Shown one piece after another: positions 1-8,109 of a stretch of DNA of 64,000 bases. The notes under the pieces were generated by a model that ran no database searches, was not told the origin of the DNA, and saw nothing but the letters and a program-made list of their open reading frames with translations. Source of the stretch: Gammaproteobacteria bacterium (lineage in GTDB: Bacteria > Pseudomonadota > Gammaproteobacteria > DSM-16500); assembly GCA_013816845.1 (NCBI GenBank), contig JACDDU010000002.1, positions 310,001 through 374,000 on the forward strand. The letters run 5' to 3'. Numbering within the stretch: the first letter of the stretch is position 1; the number at the start of each line of letters is the position of its first letter. A program made the position numbers and the translations under genes.

Positions 1-93
1 TGAAAGAATTGGTCAACTATAATGCATATTAAATTGATCCAATTTCATTTACATCTTTTACCATCATTATTTTTAAGTAAGGACTTGATCAGA

Positions 94-612
94 ATGCAAG
101 CAAGACAATACACAATTGAAGAGCTATATAATGAAGTAAAAAAACTCGGTGAATTGCTCGCAACTACTTACCGGTTTGATAAATCAGAACGCCAACAGGA
201 TTTTGAACTCTTGCATGGAAAGCGTCTTAATCAAGCCACATTGAATTTTTATTCTGAAAACGATCAACCTAAAAATTTAGATAAAATCGACGAGTGTTTT
301 GCACAATCAAAAGCTCGTAAAATCACTGAAGCAATTATGAATATCGCTTATCATGCTTATTTTTCCATCGATGAACATCGCGCCCAAATGTTATTAACAA
401 TGGCTCTCAACAGTCCATTGGCCGATAAAAAGTTTGATCATATTCCTCATGGTCATAAGCATAATGGTTTTTATCATAAAAATTATTTACATTCTGCGAC
501 TTGTGGCGATAAATTTTATGCATTAAAGTTTAATTTTGATGCATTTAAAAAATATGAACAAGATGGAGACGCTTTACAAGAACATCAACAATTTATGCGT
601 CAGTTTCGATAA
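94..612 (+). CDS. Hypothetical protein, 172 aa
   Basis: Unknown soluble protein. I place the start at 94 because TAAGGA lies about ten bases upstream; the open frame runs back to 22, but the extra 24 residues have no ribosome-binding site and look non-coding. The protein is charged and helical in its first half. The second half contains a histidine-rich stretch (HIPHGHKHNGFYHKNYLH, about residues 117-134) followed by a lone Cys, which might bind metal, though no family metal motif is recognised. No signal peptide or membrane segment is seen. It ends just before a strong hairpin. It could be a lineage-specific or effector-type protein; no function is assigned. Confidence 0.6.
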   Translation: MQARQYTIEELYNEVKKLGELLATTYRFDKSERQQDFELLHGKRLNQATLNFYSENDQPKNLDKIDECFAQSKARKITEAIMNIAYHAYFSIDEHRAQMLLTMALNSPLADKKFDHIPHGHKHNGFYHKNYLHSATCGDKFYALKFNFDAFKKYEQDGDALQEHQQFMRQFR

Positions 613-636
613 ATATCTCTATTATTGATTTTTAAG

Positions 637-670
637 GAATAAGTTAACTAATAATTTAGTTAACTTATTC
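637..670. terminator. Perfect inverted repeat, likely transcription terminator
   Basis: GAATAAGTTAACTA (637-650) is repeated as its exact complement at 657-670 around a six-base loop, giving a 14-bp stem. It lies 25 bases after the stop of the first gene. The stem is AT-rich and no long T-run follows, so termination is inferred from position and symmetry; it could also be a protein-binding site. Confidence 0.5.
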
Positions 671-1035
671 TATGAATTTCTTATCAATTAATAAAAATTT
701 TTTTAATAATAGATTAGGATGATTAAATACCGCAGCATAGAAAGCTTTAAATTATTTTGTTGAGGGGACAAATCAGCAACCGTTTATTGAAGTTATAAAA
801 AAATTCCGTTTTAGAAAACTTGCGAGACAATCCTTTTTTTAAACATATGTTTTCCTGGTCACTGTCATATTGTTTGCCAACATCATTATCTAAAGCAGGT
901 GGCGCAGGACTTGGTGGATGTGGATTAGTTAAAATAAGTTGAATGAATTTTTGAATAAAAAAAATTTAAAAATCCATAAAAACATGATTACAATCATCCA
1001 ATAACTACATATTATGAAATCAATTTTACAAATTA
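671..1035. other. Intergenic stretch, possible gene remnant
   Basis: No convincing gene is seen in this gap. A short open frame around 841-945 on the plus strand encodes a Gly/Ala/Cys-rich string (KAGGAGLGGCGLVKIS) ending in a stop, but it has no start context and may be a decayed fragment. The promoter of the following gene must lie here, but no clear -35/-10 pair stands out. Confidence 0.3.
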
Positions 1036-1947
1036 ATGAGAATGAGTATGCGTGATATTATTGGCTATAGTACATTCCCGCCAACAACAAGATGGCCACA
1101 AGACAGCAAAATAGCTATCAATTTTGTTGTAAATTATGAAGAAGGTTCAGAAGCTAATGTTTTAGACGGTGATGAGGCCTCTGAAACCTATCTTGCTGAA
1201 ATTGCAGGATTAACTTCATCGATCGGAACAAGAAATTTTTTTACGGAATCAATTTTTGAATATGGTAGTCGTGCTGGTATCTGGCGTTTACTCAATATAT
1301 TTACTGATTTCGATCTACCCATCAGCATTTTTGCTACCGGTTTAGCATTAGAGCGAAATCCAGATTTGGCTAACGTTCTTGCACAGAAAAAACATGAAAT
1401 CGTTGGTCACGGTTATCGATGGGTTAATTACGCCAATGTAAGCAAGGAAGCTGAACGTCAAGATATTCTTCGAACCCTTAACAGTATTGAGGCTTGTACA
1501 GGTAAACGACCTATTGGTTGGTATACTGGAAGATGTAGCAAAAACACGCGTTCCCTTGTGGTTGAAGCTGGTCTTCTATATGACTCTGATAATTACTCAG
1601 ATGATTTACCTTTCTGGACACTTGTAGAGGAAAAGCCACATTTAGTCGTTCCTTATACATTTGATAATAATGATGCTAAATTTTCTATGAATCCGGGATG
1701 GATGTCAGGGGATGATTTTTTCCATTATCTATGTGCAGGATTTGATTGCTTGTATCGTGAGGGAGAACGTTATCCCAAAATGATGACTATCGCGATGCAT
1801 GGTCGTCTATGTGGTCGACCTGGACGTGCGGAATCAATTAGACGTTTTATTGAATACATACAAAAGTATCAAAACGTTTGGATTTGTACCCGAGGTGAGA
1901 TTGCAGAATATTGGCTGAAAAACCATCCGTATAAGAAGAAGACTTAA
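1036..1947 (+). CDS. PuuE-type polysaccharide deacetylase family protein
   Basis: Belongs to the NodB/polysaccharide-deacetylase fold and is closest in pattern to the PuuE allantoinase / putative urate-catabolism group. The N-terminus RDIIGYSTFPPTTRWPQ followed by INFVVNYEEGSE is the hallmark of that group; later come ISIFATG, HEIVGHGYRW and a C-terminal MTIAMHGRLCGRPGRA that supplies a conserved His. About 300 residues is the usual length. PuuE members hydrolyse allantoin to allantoate, but no other purine-breakdown gene is nearby, so the substrate is uncertain; related members deacetylate sugars. ATG codons at 1036, 1042 and 1048 are all possible starts, and none has a clear Shine-Dalgarno. 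It stands alone between two gene-free stretches. Confidence 0.8.
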   Translation: MRMSMRDIIGYSTFPPTTRWPQDSKIAINFVVNYEEGSEANVLDGDEASETYLAEIAGLTSSIGTRNFFTESIFEYGSRAGIWRLLNIFTDFDLPISIFATGLALERNPDLANVLAQKKHEIVGHGYRWVNYANVSKEAERQDILRTLNSIEACTGKRPIGWYTGRCSKNTRSLVVEAGLLYDSDNYSDDLPFWTLVEEKPHLVVPYTFDNNDAKFSMNPGWMSGDDFFHYLCAGFDCLYREGERYPKMMTIAMHGRLCGRPGRAESIRRFIEYIQKYQNVWICTRGEIAEYWLKNHPYKKKT

Positions 1948-2360
1948 TTCAAACTACAGGGGGAAAGTTATGCGTAAAAATTGGCAATGATTAAATCAAT
2001 AGGTTAAATATTAAAAACTTGCACTTCGACTCAGTTTCTCAAATAGATTTGAAATTATCAAATTGTGAATGAACTTTCAGTTTATTCAGCTTGAGCGATT
2101 TTGCTATGCAAAATTGTGAAAAAGTTTTTCGCAAGACTAACACTCTAATTTATTTGTTCTTGAATACCGTTTAAATTGTAATTCATGAACTCGCTCTGCT
2201 GATCACCTTTGCTGCTTATAATGAGTGATCAATTAAGATGCCTCATTAATAATTTAATGTGACCCTTTATCAGATTTGTTATTGAGAAGAGGTATTGGCA
2301 GGACGAATCCCAAGTTCTACTGAACCTCCTTTAGATGTTAAAAATAACCTTATTTCATAT
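1948..2360. other. Gene-free stretch with an orphan ribosome-binding site
   Basis: No gene is recognised. At 1959-1990 a good Shine-Dalgarno (GGGGGAAAG) precedes an ATG at 1970 that encodes only MRKNWQ before a stop, which looks like the surviving start of a decayed gene. The rest is AT-rich without long open frames. Confidence 0.35.
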
Positions 2361-2398
2361 AACTAAGAATTTAGTTGATAAAAACTAAAATTTTAGTT
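2361..2398 (+). promoter_or_regulatory. Tandem BlaI-type operator dyads
   Basis: Two 16-base dyads lie upstream of the BlaI-family gene: AACTAAGAATTTAGTT (2361-2376, one imperfect pair near the centre) and the perfect palindrome AACTAAAATTTTAGTT (2383-2398). They start 22 bases apart, about two helical turns, so two repressor dimers would sit on the same face. BlaI/MecI repressors classically bind such dyads over their own promoter. The core differs from the classical TACA/TGTA sites, so the binding protein is inferred from position. Confidence 0.65.
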
Positions 2399-2436
2399 AT
2401 AAAGATGTCTCGAGATTAATTTTAAAGGTGCCGCCC

Positions 2437-2823
2437 ATGCATGAAAAATATTATTTAACACCTGTTGAACTTGAGATTATGGAAATCTTGTGGAAGTTAG
2501 GCGAGGGGACGGTGCATGATGTTATTGCCAATTTACCTGGAGATCGCGACCTTGCTTATACATCAGTATCAACTATGCTCCGCATTTTGCAGCAGAAAAA
2601 GGTCCTTGGTATAAAGAAAGTTAGTCGTCAACATATCTACCAACCTCTGCTAGGCCAAGAGACATATGCGACGCATTCAATCAAAAAGATTGTGCAACAT
2701 GCTTTTTCTGGAAATTCAGCGCAACTTGTAGCTCATCTTGTTGATAAAAATCGATTATCAATTGATGAAATTAATACTTTGCAGCAATTACTAGATTCCA
2801 AAAAAAAGGCGTTATCAAAGTGA
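2437..2823 (+). CDS. BlaI/MecI/CopY family transcriptional repressor
   Basis: A 128-residue winged-helix repressor. The N-terminal LTPVELEIMEILWKLGEGTVHDV and LAYTSVSTMLRILQQKKVL segments are the family's DNA-binding helices. The C-terminal third is the helical dimerisation tail that the partner protease cleaves in the classical Bla/Mec systems. I choose the ATG at 2437 (AAAGG eight bases upstream) over an in-frame GTG at 2428, which overlaps the Shine-Dalgarno itself. The stop overlaps the start of the next gene by four bases (GTGA), so the two are translationally coupled. Two operator-like dyads just upstream suggest autorepression of the pair. Confidence 0.92.
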   Translation: MHEKYYLTPVELEIMEILWKLGEGTVHDVIANLPGDRDLAYTSVSTMLRILQQKKVLGIKKVSRQHIYQPLLGQETYATHSIKKIVQHAFSGNSAQLVAHLVDKNRLSIDEINTLQQLLDSKKKALSK

Positions 2824-4418
2824 GTAGTCTAATTAGTTTACATACTTATTTAATGATAAATGTCGCAATAGGTCTTAGTTATTTGACTATCCGACTCATT
2901 TTAAAGTCGTCATTTATCAGTACAGCGCTTACCCAATTGCAGCAATTACGACTTGCCCGAAAAGCGCTCATTATAACTCTTGTAATTTTTTTTCTTACAC
3001 CTTTCATCCTTGCCAGATTGCCGGTTTTCGAAACAACTCATTTTCAGTTCGCACCCATTTTAAAGCATGCCTCGGTGAAATTTTTGGAGAAACATTCTGT
3101 ACTTAGTTCTCAGATCGAAGTGATCCAATCACCGTCCATCCTACCGTCTATCAATATTCTATTGATTATATTTTTTTTAATTGGGTTTTCCATTTCTCTC
3201 ACTCAATACCTTGCCAATATCCTGAATTTAAAAAAAATATCAAAAAGAGCGCATCACCATCGTCAGATTAACAATATTTCTATTTTATTTTCTGAAACTG
3301 CTGCCATTCCTTTTTGTTGGTCATTTCTAAACTCGCATTTTGTCATCCTTCCGCACTCGTTTCTTCAAAAAAGTGACGACCTAAAGTTTGCAATCCGGCA
3401 TGAATTGCAGCATTTACGCCAAAAGGATACCTATTGGTTGCATTTACTTGCAGTCATGAATTTTTTCTGCTTTTGGAACCCGTTGTTTAAATCATGGTGT
3501 AAATGGTTTAAGGAAAGACAGGAATTTGCTTGTGATGAATCGCTTATATTACATAAAAACACTTCATGCACCGACTATGCACAATGTCTAATTAATACAG
3601 CTTCAACAATGGCGGAGTTAGCATTACCTCGCGGTGTTTTGGGAATAATAGGATCGTCCAAAAAAGAGTATTTACTATTAAATAGGAGAGTTACCATGTT
3701 GTTTGATTATAAAAAATTACAAAATAAAAAAGTCGCGTTAATTTGTGCGTACGTGACATGCTTTTTTTTCACAGGCACCTTAGCTTATGCTCTAACTAGC
3801 CATGGTGCAAAGCAACCCCTTACTACTTTGGAACTTACGAAAATAGTAAAAAATTCAAATCTTAACACGGTGATAACACCTGAAGTACTTAGCGAAATAA
3901 ATAATATAAGAGGTAACGAACAAGCCCGAGATTATATAATTTCATCTTTAGAGCGCATGAAAAAATATAAGCTTTATATCGAAACGCAATTAAAGAATAA
4001 TGACATTCCCAATAATTTGCTAGCTCTGCCGTTGATTGAGTCAGGTTACAACGTTCAAGCTAAAAGCCCAATGAATGCCGCTGGGATTTGGCAGTTCATA
4101 CCTAGTACCGCTAAACATTTTCATTTAAAAGTAAATGCTAAACAAGATGATCGATTGAATACACAATTATCTACGCAAGCGGCAATTAATTACTTAAAAT
4201 TATTATATGCTCAATTTAATGATTGGCGATTAGCTGTTATTGCTTATGAAATCGGTGAGGATGATACAGAAGAACTCATTAAAGATACGGGATCTCGTGA
4301 TCCATGGGCCTTAGTTCGATCACCCGCTGCGCCGAAAGAATTAAAGAAATTTCTTGCGATGTTTGATGCGGCCGTCATTATATTAAACAATCCAGATTTA
4401 ATTACAATTCGTGGATAA
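2820..4418 (+). CDS. BlaR1-like M56 metallopeptidase fused to a lytic-transglycosylase domain
   Basis: A membrane sensor-protease of 532 residues starting at a GTG that overlaps the repressor stop. Hydrophobic segments lie near residues 10-28, 48-66, 110-130 and 305-325. Between the third and fourth sits the cytoplasmic zinc protease, with HELQH at 194-198 and downstream ERQEFACDE, as in BlaR1/MecR1 (peptidase family M56). In BlaR1 the part after the last membrane segment is a penicillin-binding sensor; here it is an SLT/MltD-like domain: LPLIESGYN with the expected catalytic Glu407, then SPMNAAGIWQFIPSTAKHF. The usual AYNAGEG motif has become AYEIGEDD, so lytic activity may be lost and the domain may only bind peptidoglycan. 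Inference: it senses wall fragments and cleaves the BlaI-type partner. The target regulon is not visible. Confidence 0.88.
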   Translation: MSSLISLHTYLMINVAIGLSYLTIRLILKSSFISTALTQLQQLRLARKALIITLVIFFLTPFILARLPVFETTHFQFAPILKHASVKFLEKHSVLSSQIEVIQSPSILPSINILLIIFFLIGFSISLTQYLANILNLKKISKRAHHHRQINNISILFSETAAIPFCWSFLNSHFVILPHSFLQKSDDLKFAIRHELQHLRQKDTYWLHLLAVMNFFCFWNPLFKSWCKWFKERQEFACDESLILHKNTSCTDYAQCLINTASTMAELALPRGVLGIIGSSKKEYLLLNRRVTMLFDYKKLQNKKVALICAYVTCFFFTGTLAYALTSHGAKQPLTTLELTKIVKNSNLNTVITPEVLSEINNIRGNEQARDYIISSLERMKKYKLYIETQLKNNDIPNNLLALPLIESGYNVQAKSPMNAAGIWQFIPSTAKHFHLKVNAKQDDRLNTQLSTQAAINYLKLLYAQFNDWRLAVIAYEIGEDDTEELIKDTGSRDPWALVRSPAAPKELKKFLAMFDAAVIILNNPDLITIRG

Positions 4419-4461
4419 TTTTTTAAGTTTTATCGTTTAAACTAATTAGTCCATACGCACT

Positions 4462-4492
4462 AAGTCCATTTAAATTGTAATTAAATGGACTT
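4462..4492 (+). terminator. Hairpin terminator after the blaI-blaR-like pair
   Basis: AAGTCCATTTAA (4462-4473) pairs exactly with TTAAATGGACTT (4481-4492) across a seven-base loop, 44 bases after the stop. TGTGTTTTG follows, only a weak T-run. Confidence 0.55.
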
Positions 4493-4625
4493 GTGTTTTG
4501 CGGAACGAGTTATAACTTATCGTGCAAAAATTTACTTAAATAATAAACAGGCAGACGCTCTCAGCACATGATCATGCAGAACTAGATTAACACCAATTAA
4601 TATTTCTCAAACTTAACCATCTTTA

Positions 4626-4961
4626 CTAGCGGTGGTTCAGGTTGAGACTTACTTCAGAAGCAGGCGTAGCTACCTTAGGAATAGTATTCGGCGGAAAGAG
4701 TCCCGTTTTACTCACCTTACTTACTGATTCTAATCTTTTGGGTAAACTAATTTCATTTGTTGCCTCTATTTGCAAAGTAGGTTGGGTCAACAAGAAGTCA
4801 ATTCGTCTCTCGCTGCTTTTACTAATAGAAAAATCCATGGTCAATGCTTTGCGAGGTTCTTTATTTAAGAAACGCGCAACTTCATCACACTCTGCAACAA
4901 AAATTTCATTCTTATTATCATTTCCAATCAAGCTTCGCGTTTTTTCAAAAACTTTTGCCAT
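4626..4961 (-). CDS. Hypothetical protein, 111 aa, doubtful
   Basis: The minus-strand frame gives a plausible hydrophilic protein beginning MAKVFEKTRS and containing EIFVAECDEVARFLNKEP, with a Ser/Pro-rich tail. The start at 4961 lacks a good ribosome-binding site; a TTG at 4997 would add 12 residues. The plus strand is also open across this stretch (4642-5208), but its translation there is Leu/Ser/Lys-rich and looks like an antisense shadow, whereas the part after about 5000 looks more protein-like. The region may hold remnants of two genes. No family is recognised. Confidence 0.35.
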   Translation of the reverse strand: MAKVFEKTRSLIGNDNKNEIFVAECDEVARFLNKEPRKALTMDFSISKSSERRIDFLLTQPTLQIEATNEISLPKRLESVSKVSKTGLFPPNTIPKVATPASEVSLNLNHR

Positions 4962-4999
4962 TAAAGAAAGACCGACCTGTAGTGATGATCCAATCAATC

Positions 5000-5208
5000 A
5001 ATCTCGGTATGATGGGTTCTATTCAAAGTACGGTACTTACGGCATATTTGAGTTAGAAGGAGGTGGTGTATGCCGGGATCATTATTTAGGACAGATTGAA
5101 AAATTATTTTCGAAGTTTGAAATCAAATGGTTTTCCGACCAAAATATCTCAACTATTTGCGGGGGGCACACGCACCCTTTTCAAATGATTGCAAACCTCA
5201 CCCGCTGA
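5000..5208 (+). pseudogene. Possible gene remnant on the plus strand
   Basis: The last 70 codons of a plus-strand open frame encode an aromatic-rich, protein-like stretch (for example YSKYGTYGIFELEGGGVCRD and STICGGHTHPF) that ends at 5208, directly before the convergent acetyltransferase. It has no start with a ribosome-binding site in this frame. A very good GGAGGTGGTGT at 5060-5070 leads instead to an out-of-frame nine-codon peptide. I read it as a remnant with low certainty. Confidence 0.25.
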
Positions 5209-5212
5209 AACT

Positions 5213-5746
5213 TTAAAGGCGTTTTAGCTCCATGAGATAGGCTGGTCCATCTGGGGTCAGGATTTTTTTAACAAATTGAAAGCCAGCTTTTTCATAACAG
5301 CGAATAGCGCGAACATTGTTTGGATTAACATCAAGGATGATTTTTTTTATATGAGCATTACTAAACATTTTCTGCGCAAAAGCTGCTATCATTTGTTGTC
5401 CATAGCCTTGGTTAATTAACTCGTTCACACCAATAAATTGGTCTATCCCAATGGTGCCTTCTTTCTCGTCCGGCCACCAGCCGCCACCTACCTTGTTGGC
5501 AAGATAATATTGAATAAAGCCAATTGGTTGATTATTCAAATACACGATAAAAGGGACAATGATCTTGTCGCCAATTCTTTTCCGATATTTTTCCTTTATC
5601 GCCTCATGGGTTAGCGCATCGTTCCACCATGCTTTCACGTGCGGATTATCAAGCCATCTACAAAGTAAATCTAAATCCGACTCTTGTAATGATTTAAAGT
5701 TGAAACTATGAATGGGTTGTTCCATATCATGATCAGCCTTCGACAT
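5213..5746 (-). CDS. AAC(6')-Ib-like GNAT N-acetyltransferase
   Basis: A GNAT-fold acetyl-CoA transferase of 177 residues, or 170 if translation starts at the internal ATG at 5725, which has GAAGG upstream. The pattern follows the aminoglycoside 6'-N-acetyltransferase AAC(6')-Ib group closely: RWLDNPHVKAWW near the N-terminus, PIGFIQYY, GGWWPDEKEGTIGIDQFIG, GYGQQM (acetyl-CoA loop), NPNNVRAIRCYEKAGF, and a closing LTPDGPAYLM. Members acetylate the 6'-amine of kanamycin/tobramycin-type aminoglycosides, but many chromosomal relatives have other or unknown substrates, so resistance is not proven. It is convergent with the doubtful plus-strand remnant and has no mobile element next to it. Confidence 0.82.
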   Translation of the reverse strand: MSKADHDMEQPIHSFNFKSLQESDLDLLCRWLDNPHVKAWWNDALTHEAIKEKYRKRIGDKIIVPFIVYLNNQPIGFIQYYLANKVGGGWWPDEKEGTIGIDQFIGVNELINQGYGQQMIAAFAQKMFSNAHIKKIILDVNPNNVRAIRCYEKAGFQFVKKILTPDGPAYLMELKRL

Positions 5747-6034
5747 TATTCAATAGGATGATAAGACAAAACGACAAGTTAATCCTACCTAATTTTAGTT
5801 GCAGGTGACGAACTCAGAATGCACGCAAATCCTTGAAAATACAGTCGATAACACCTTTTCAAGTAGTAATTTCAAAATAATCAAGGACCTAAGTGATTAG
5901 TTCGAATAATCATGATTGAAATAAATCTAATATTGTGTGTAACCATCTCCATTCCCCGATTGATTAAGGTTTACACTTGTTAATTTGCCAGTAAAATATA
6001 GTCAATTAAAATAACAATAAAACGACAAATAACA

Positions 6035-6874
6035 ATGATCGATTTCGAAGTCACTTGTATATCTGAACTTGGCAAAAAATCTGAATATGACGCCGTTTAT
6101 AATCCGGATAGGCTTTTACCGCTGCCAAGAAAAAATAAACGCAATGAAATTGGTGTGCCCAATCCATTGCCATTCTCGGGTTTTGATTTATGGAATCATT
6201 ATGAAGTGTCATGGCTTAATGAAAAAGGCAAACCCATTGTTGCATTAGCCCAAATTATTTATGGTTGTAATACACCTAATATCATTGAATCAAAGTCGAT
6301 GAAGCTTTATTTTAATTCCTTCAACTATTCAAAGTTTAAAGATGTAGAGGCGATAAAGACAACCATTGAAAATGATATTTCAAAGCGTGTTGGTGGGGCT
6401 GTCAATGTGGGTATTTTTCCACTCCCCTTAGCGGGAAATGAAATACTCTATTCAGGGTTTGAAGGCATTTGCATTGATGATTTAGATATCGAGGTTTCAT
6501 CTTACACGGTGAACACTCATTCTCTAACGGTCGAAACAGTGCTTGTAGAAGAGTCTCTCTATTCTAATTTATTAAAATCAAATTGCTTGGTAACCAATCA
6601 ACCTGACTGGGGTAGTGTATTAATCACTTATAAAGGACGAAAAATTAATCGTGAAGGGTTATTACGTTATTTAATTTCATTTAGAAACCACAATGAATTT
6701 CACGAACAATGCATCGAACGCATCTTTATGGATATCTTACGTCTTTGTCAGCCTAAGGAATTAACGGTTTATTGTCGTTATACAAGAAGAGGGGGCCTAG
6801 ATATTAACCCTTACCGTAGCACAAAACACGTGGATTTTAAAAAGATGAAAAATGATAGGCTATCTCGACAATAA
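6035..6874 (+). CDS. queF: NADPH-dependent 7-cyano-7-deazaguanine reductase QueF
   Basis: Reduces the nitrile preQ0 to the amine preQ1 in queuosine biosynthesis, in the cytosol. At 279 residues it is the long two-domain (unimodular, E. coli-type) form. The ESKSMKLYFNSF motif (about residues 86-97) is the family's NADPH/substrate signature; LLKSNCLVTNQPDWGS carries the nucleophile Cys184 and Asp191, with the same seven-residue spacing as in E. coli, and RNHNEFHEQCIERIF supplies the conserved His and Glu. The gene stands alone with its own promoter region. queC, which makes the preQ0 it uses, is also in this window, at 22750-23421 on the other strand. Confidence 0.97.
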   Translation: MIDFEVTCISELGKKSEYDAVYNPDRLLPLPRKNKRNEIGVPNPLPFSGFDLWNHYEVSWLNEKGKPIVALAQIIYGCNTPNIIESKSMKLYFNSFNYSKFKDVEAIKTTIENDISKRVGGAVNVGIFPLPLAGNEILYSGFEGICIDDLDIEVSSYTVNTHSLTVETVLVEESLYSNLLKSNCLVTNQPDWGSVLITYKGRKINREGLLRYLISFRNHNEFHEQCIERIFMDILRLCQPKELTVYCRYTRRGGLDINPYRSTKHVDFKKMKNDRLSRQ

Positions 6875-6971
6875 AAGATTAGATTAAATGAAGCGCAAAA
6901 AATAAACCTACTGATACATCAAATTTAATATAACTTTATATACTTTTATAATCATACAAAAAGGGAAAAGC

Positions 6972-7754
6972 ATGTCTAGGAATAAAGAATTCAAACTAAC
7001 AAATGAAAAACTTGATCATTGTACGGATGAGCAAATGTTGCAAGCCATGAGAGCAGGAGATCCTAAAGAAATAGATAAATTAAATTACGCCTGGGATTAT
7101 TTTAATCAAATCATGAAAATATCTCCGAATAATACAGATGCACGCTTTTTACATGAGGCTATCTACGATAGTCCAGCTATTGTGGAATATCTGCTGGCAA
7201 AGGGAGCAAACCCAAATAGTAAGGATTATGATAATGCTACACCATTACATTATGTACTTAAAAAAGACGACCGTAATGAGGAAGAGATATTAAGGCGTCT
7301 ACAAATTGTAGAACTTTTATTAAAAAATGGTGCAAATATTAATGCTCAAACTAAAGAATATGGAGATACCCCATTACATATTGCAGTACAGAATAGCTAT
7401 TGTACGGAAAAATTTATTAAACTATTACTGCTATATGGTGCTAATCCTCATACTAAAAATAAAGCTGGTCGAACTTCATTAGACAATTGTCTATATTTTC
7501 GCAAAGATATTTTAGAAGAGCATGAATTGCAAATACGAAAAGCCCCATTACAAATCAATGCTCTAGAAATTAAATGTCATGATTTAGAACGTTCTAATGC
7601 AGAGCTACAGGAGGAACAAAAAAAATTACTTTCACAAGTCAATATCATGCAAAATCAATTTCAGGATTTTAAAACTAAATTAAATTTTCAATCAACAATT
7701 GAAAATACTGAACAAAAGACAAGCTCTATCAAGAGATTTGGGACAGTGTATTAA
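6972..7754 (+). CDS. Ankyrin-repeat protein with C-terminal coiled coil
   Basis: A 260-residue protein with at least three ankyrin repeats between about residues 55 and 170. Their consensus pieces are visible: IVEYLLAKGANPNSKD, ATPLHYVLKK, IVELLLKNGANINAQ, DTPLHIAVQNS, FIKLLLLYGANPHTKN and AGRTSLD. Residues 185-235 form a Lys/Glu/Gln-rich heptad stretch predicted to be coiled coil. The start is supported by AAGGG upstream. There is no signal peptide. In Legionellales such proteins are often translocated into the host cell, where the ankyrin repeats bind host proteins; that role is inference here. Confidence 0.85.
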   Translation: MSRNKEFKLTNEKLDHCTDEQMLQAMRAGDPKEIDKLNYAWDYFNQIMKISPNNTDARFLHEAIYDSPAIVEYLLAKGANPNSKDYDNATPLHYVLKKDDRNEEEILRRLQIVELLLKNGANINAQTKEYGDTPLHIAVQNSYCTEKFIKLLLLYGANPHTKNKAGRTSLDNCLYFRKDILEEHELQIRKAPLQINALEIKCHDLERSNAELQEEQKKLLSQVNIMQNQFQDFKTKLNFQSTIENTEQKTSSIKRFGTVY

Positions 7755-8109
7755 GTAAGGAAGCAATTGAATGAATTATTCGTTCGGCATAGTGGTTGGC
7801 TTTGCAGAACTCAATCAATGAATAAATAGCAGTGTATTTTGGTGTAGATTTTCCATTCGGTAAATGAGCTCGGTGGCTTAAATAATAAAAACGTTGCCGC
7901 ATTACTCCCATAAATGAAATCTTTCAGGTCAGCATTATCTCCTGATTCCACATGATGGGTGCCTACACCAGCTTAACTGCTGATGCTTAGATTATTTAAG
8001 CCCTGCTAAAACTATGATCTTAAGATTTTTTTAATTAAAAACAATGAAATACATCAGCCCGTTTTTTATTATAATAGTAAGAGGGTTAGCGTGAAAATGA
8101 GGTGAATGT
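7755..8109. other. Intergenic stretch with a short minus-strand open frame
   Basis: A 60-codon minus-strand frame (7729-7911) reads like protein (MRQRFYYLSHRAHLPNGK, then YTAIYSLIEFCKANHYAERI) but overlaps the end of the ankyrin gene and has no good ribosome-binding site. It may be a remnant of a longer gene. Otherwise the gap holds only the promoter of the next gene. Confidence 0.25.

Noticed and set aside
4642-5000. First two thirds of the plus-strand frame 4642-5208
   Set aside because: Leu/Ser/Lys-rich text typical of the antisense of a coding stretch.
5213-5746. Mobile resistance cassette
   Set aside because: No attC-like site, integrase or insertion sequence flanks the gene.
5900-6034. 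preQ1 riboswitch before queF
   Set aside because: No compact pseudoknot with the conserved loop or an A-rich tail can be recognised upstream of the start.
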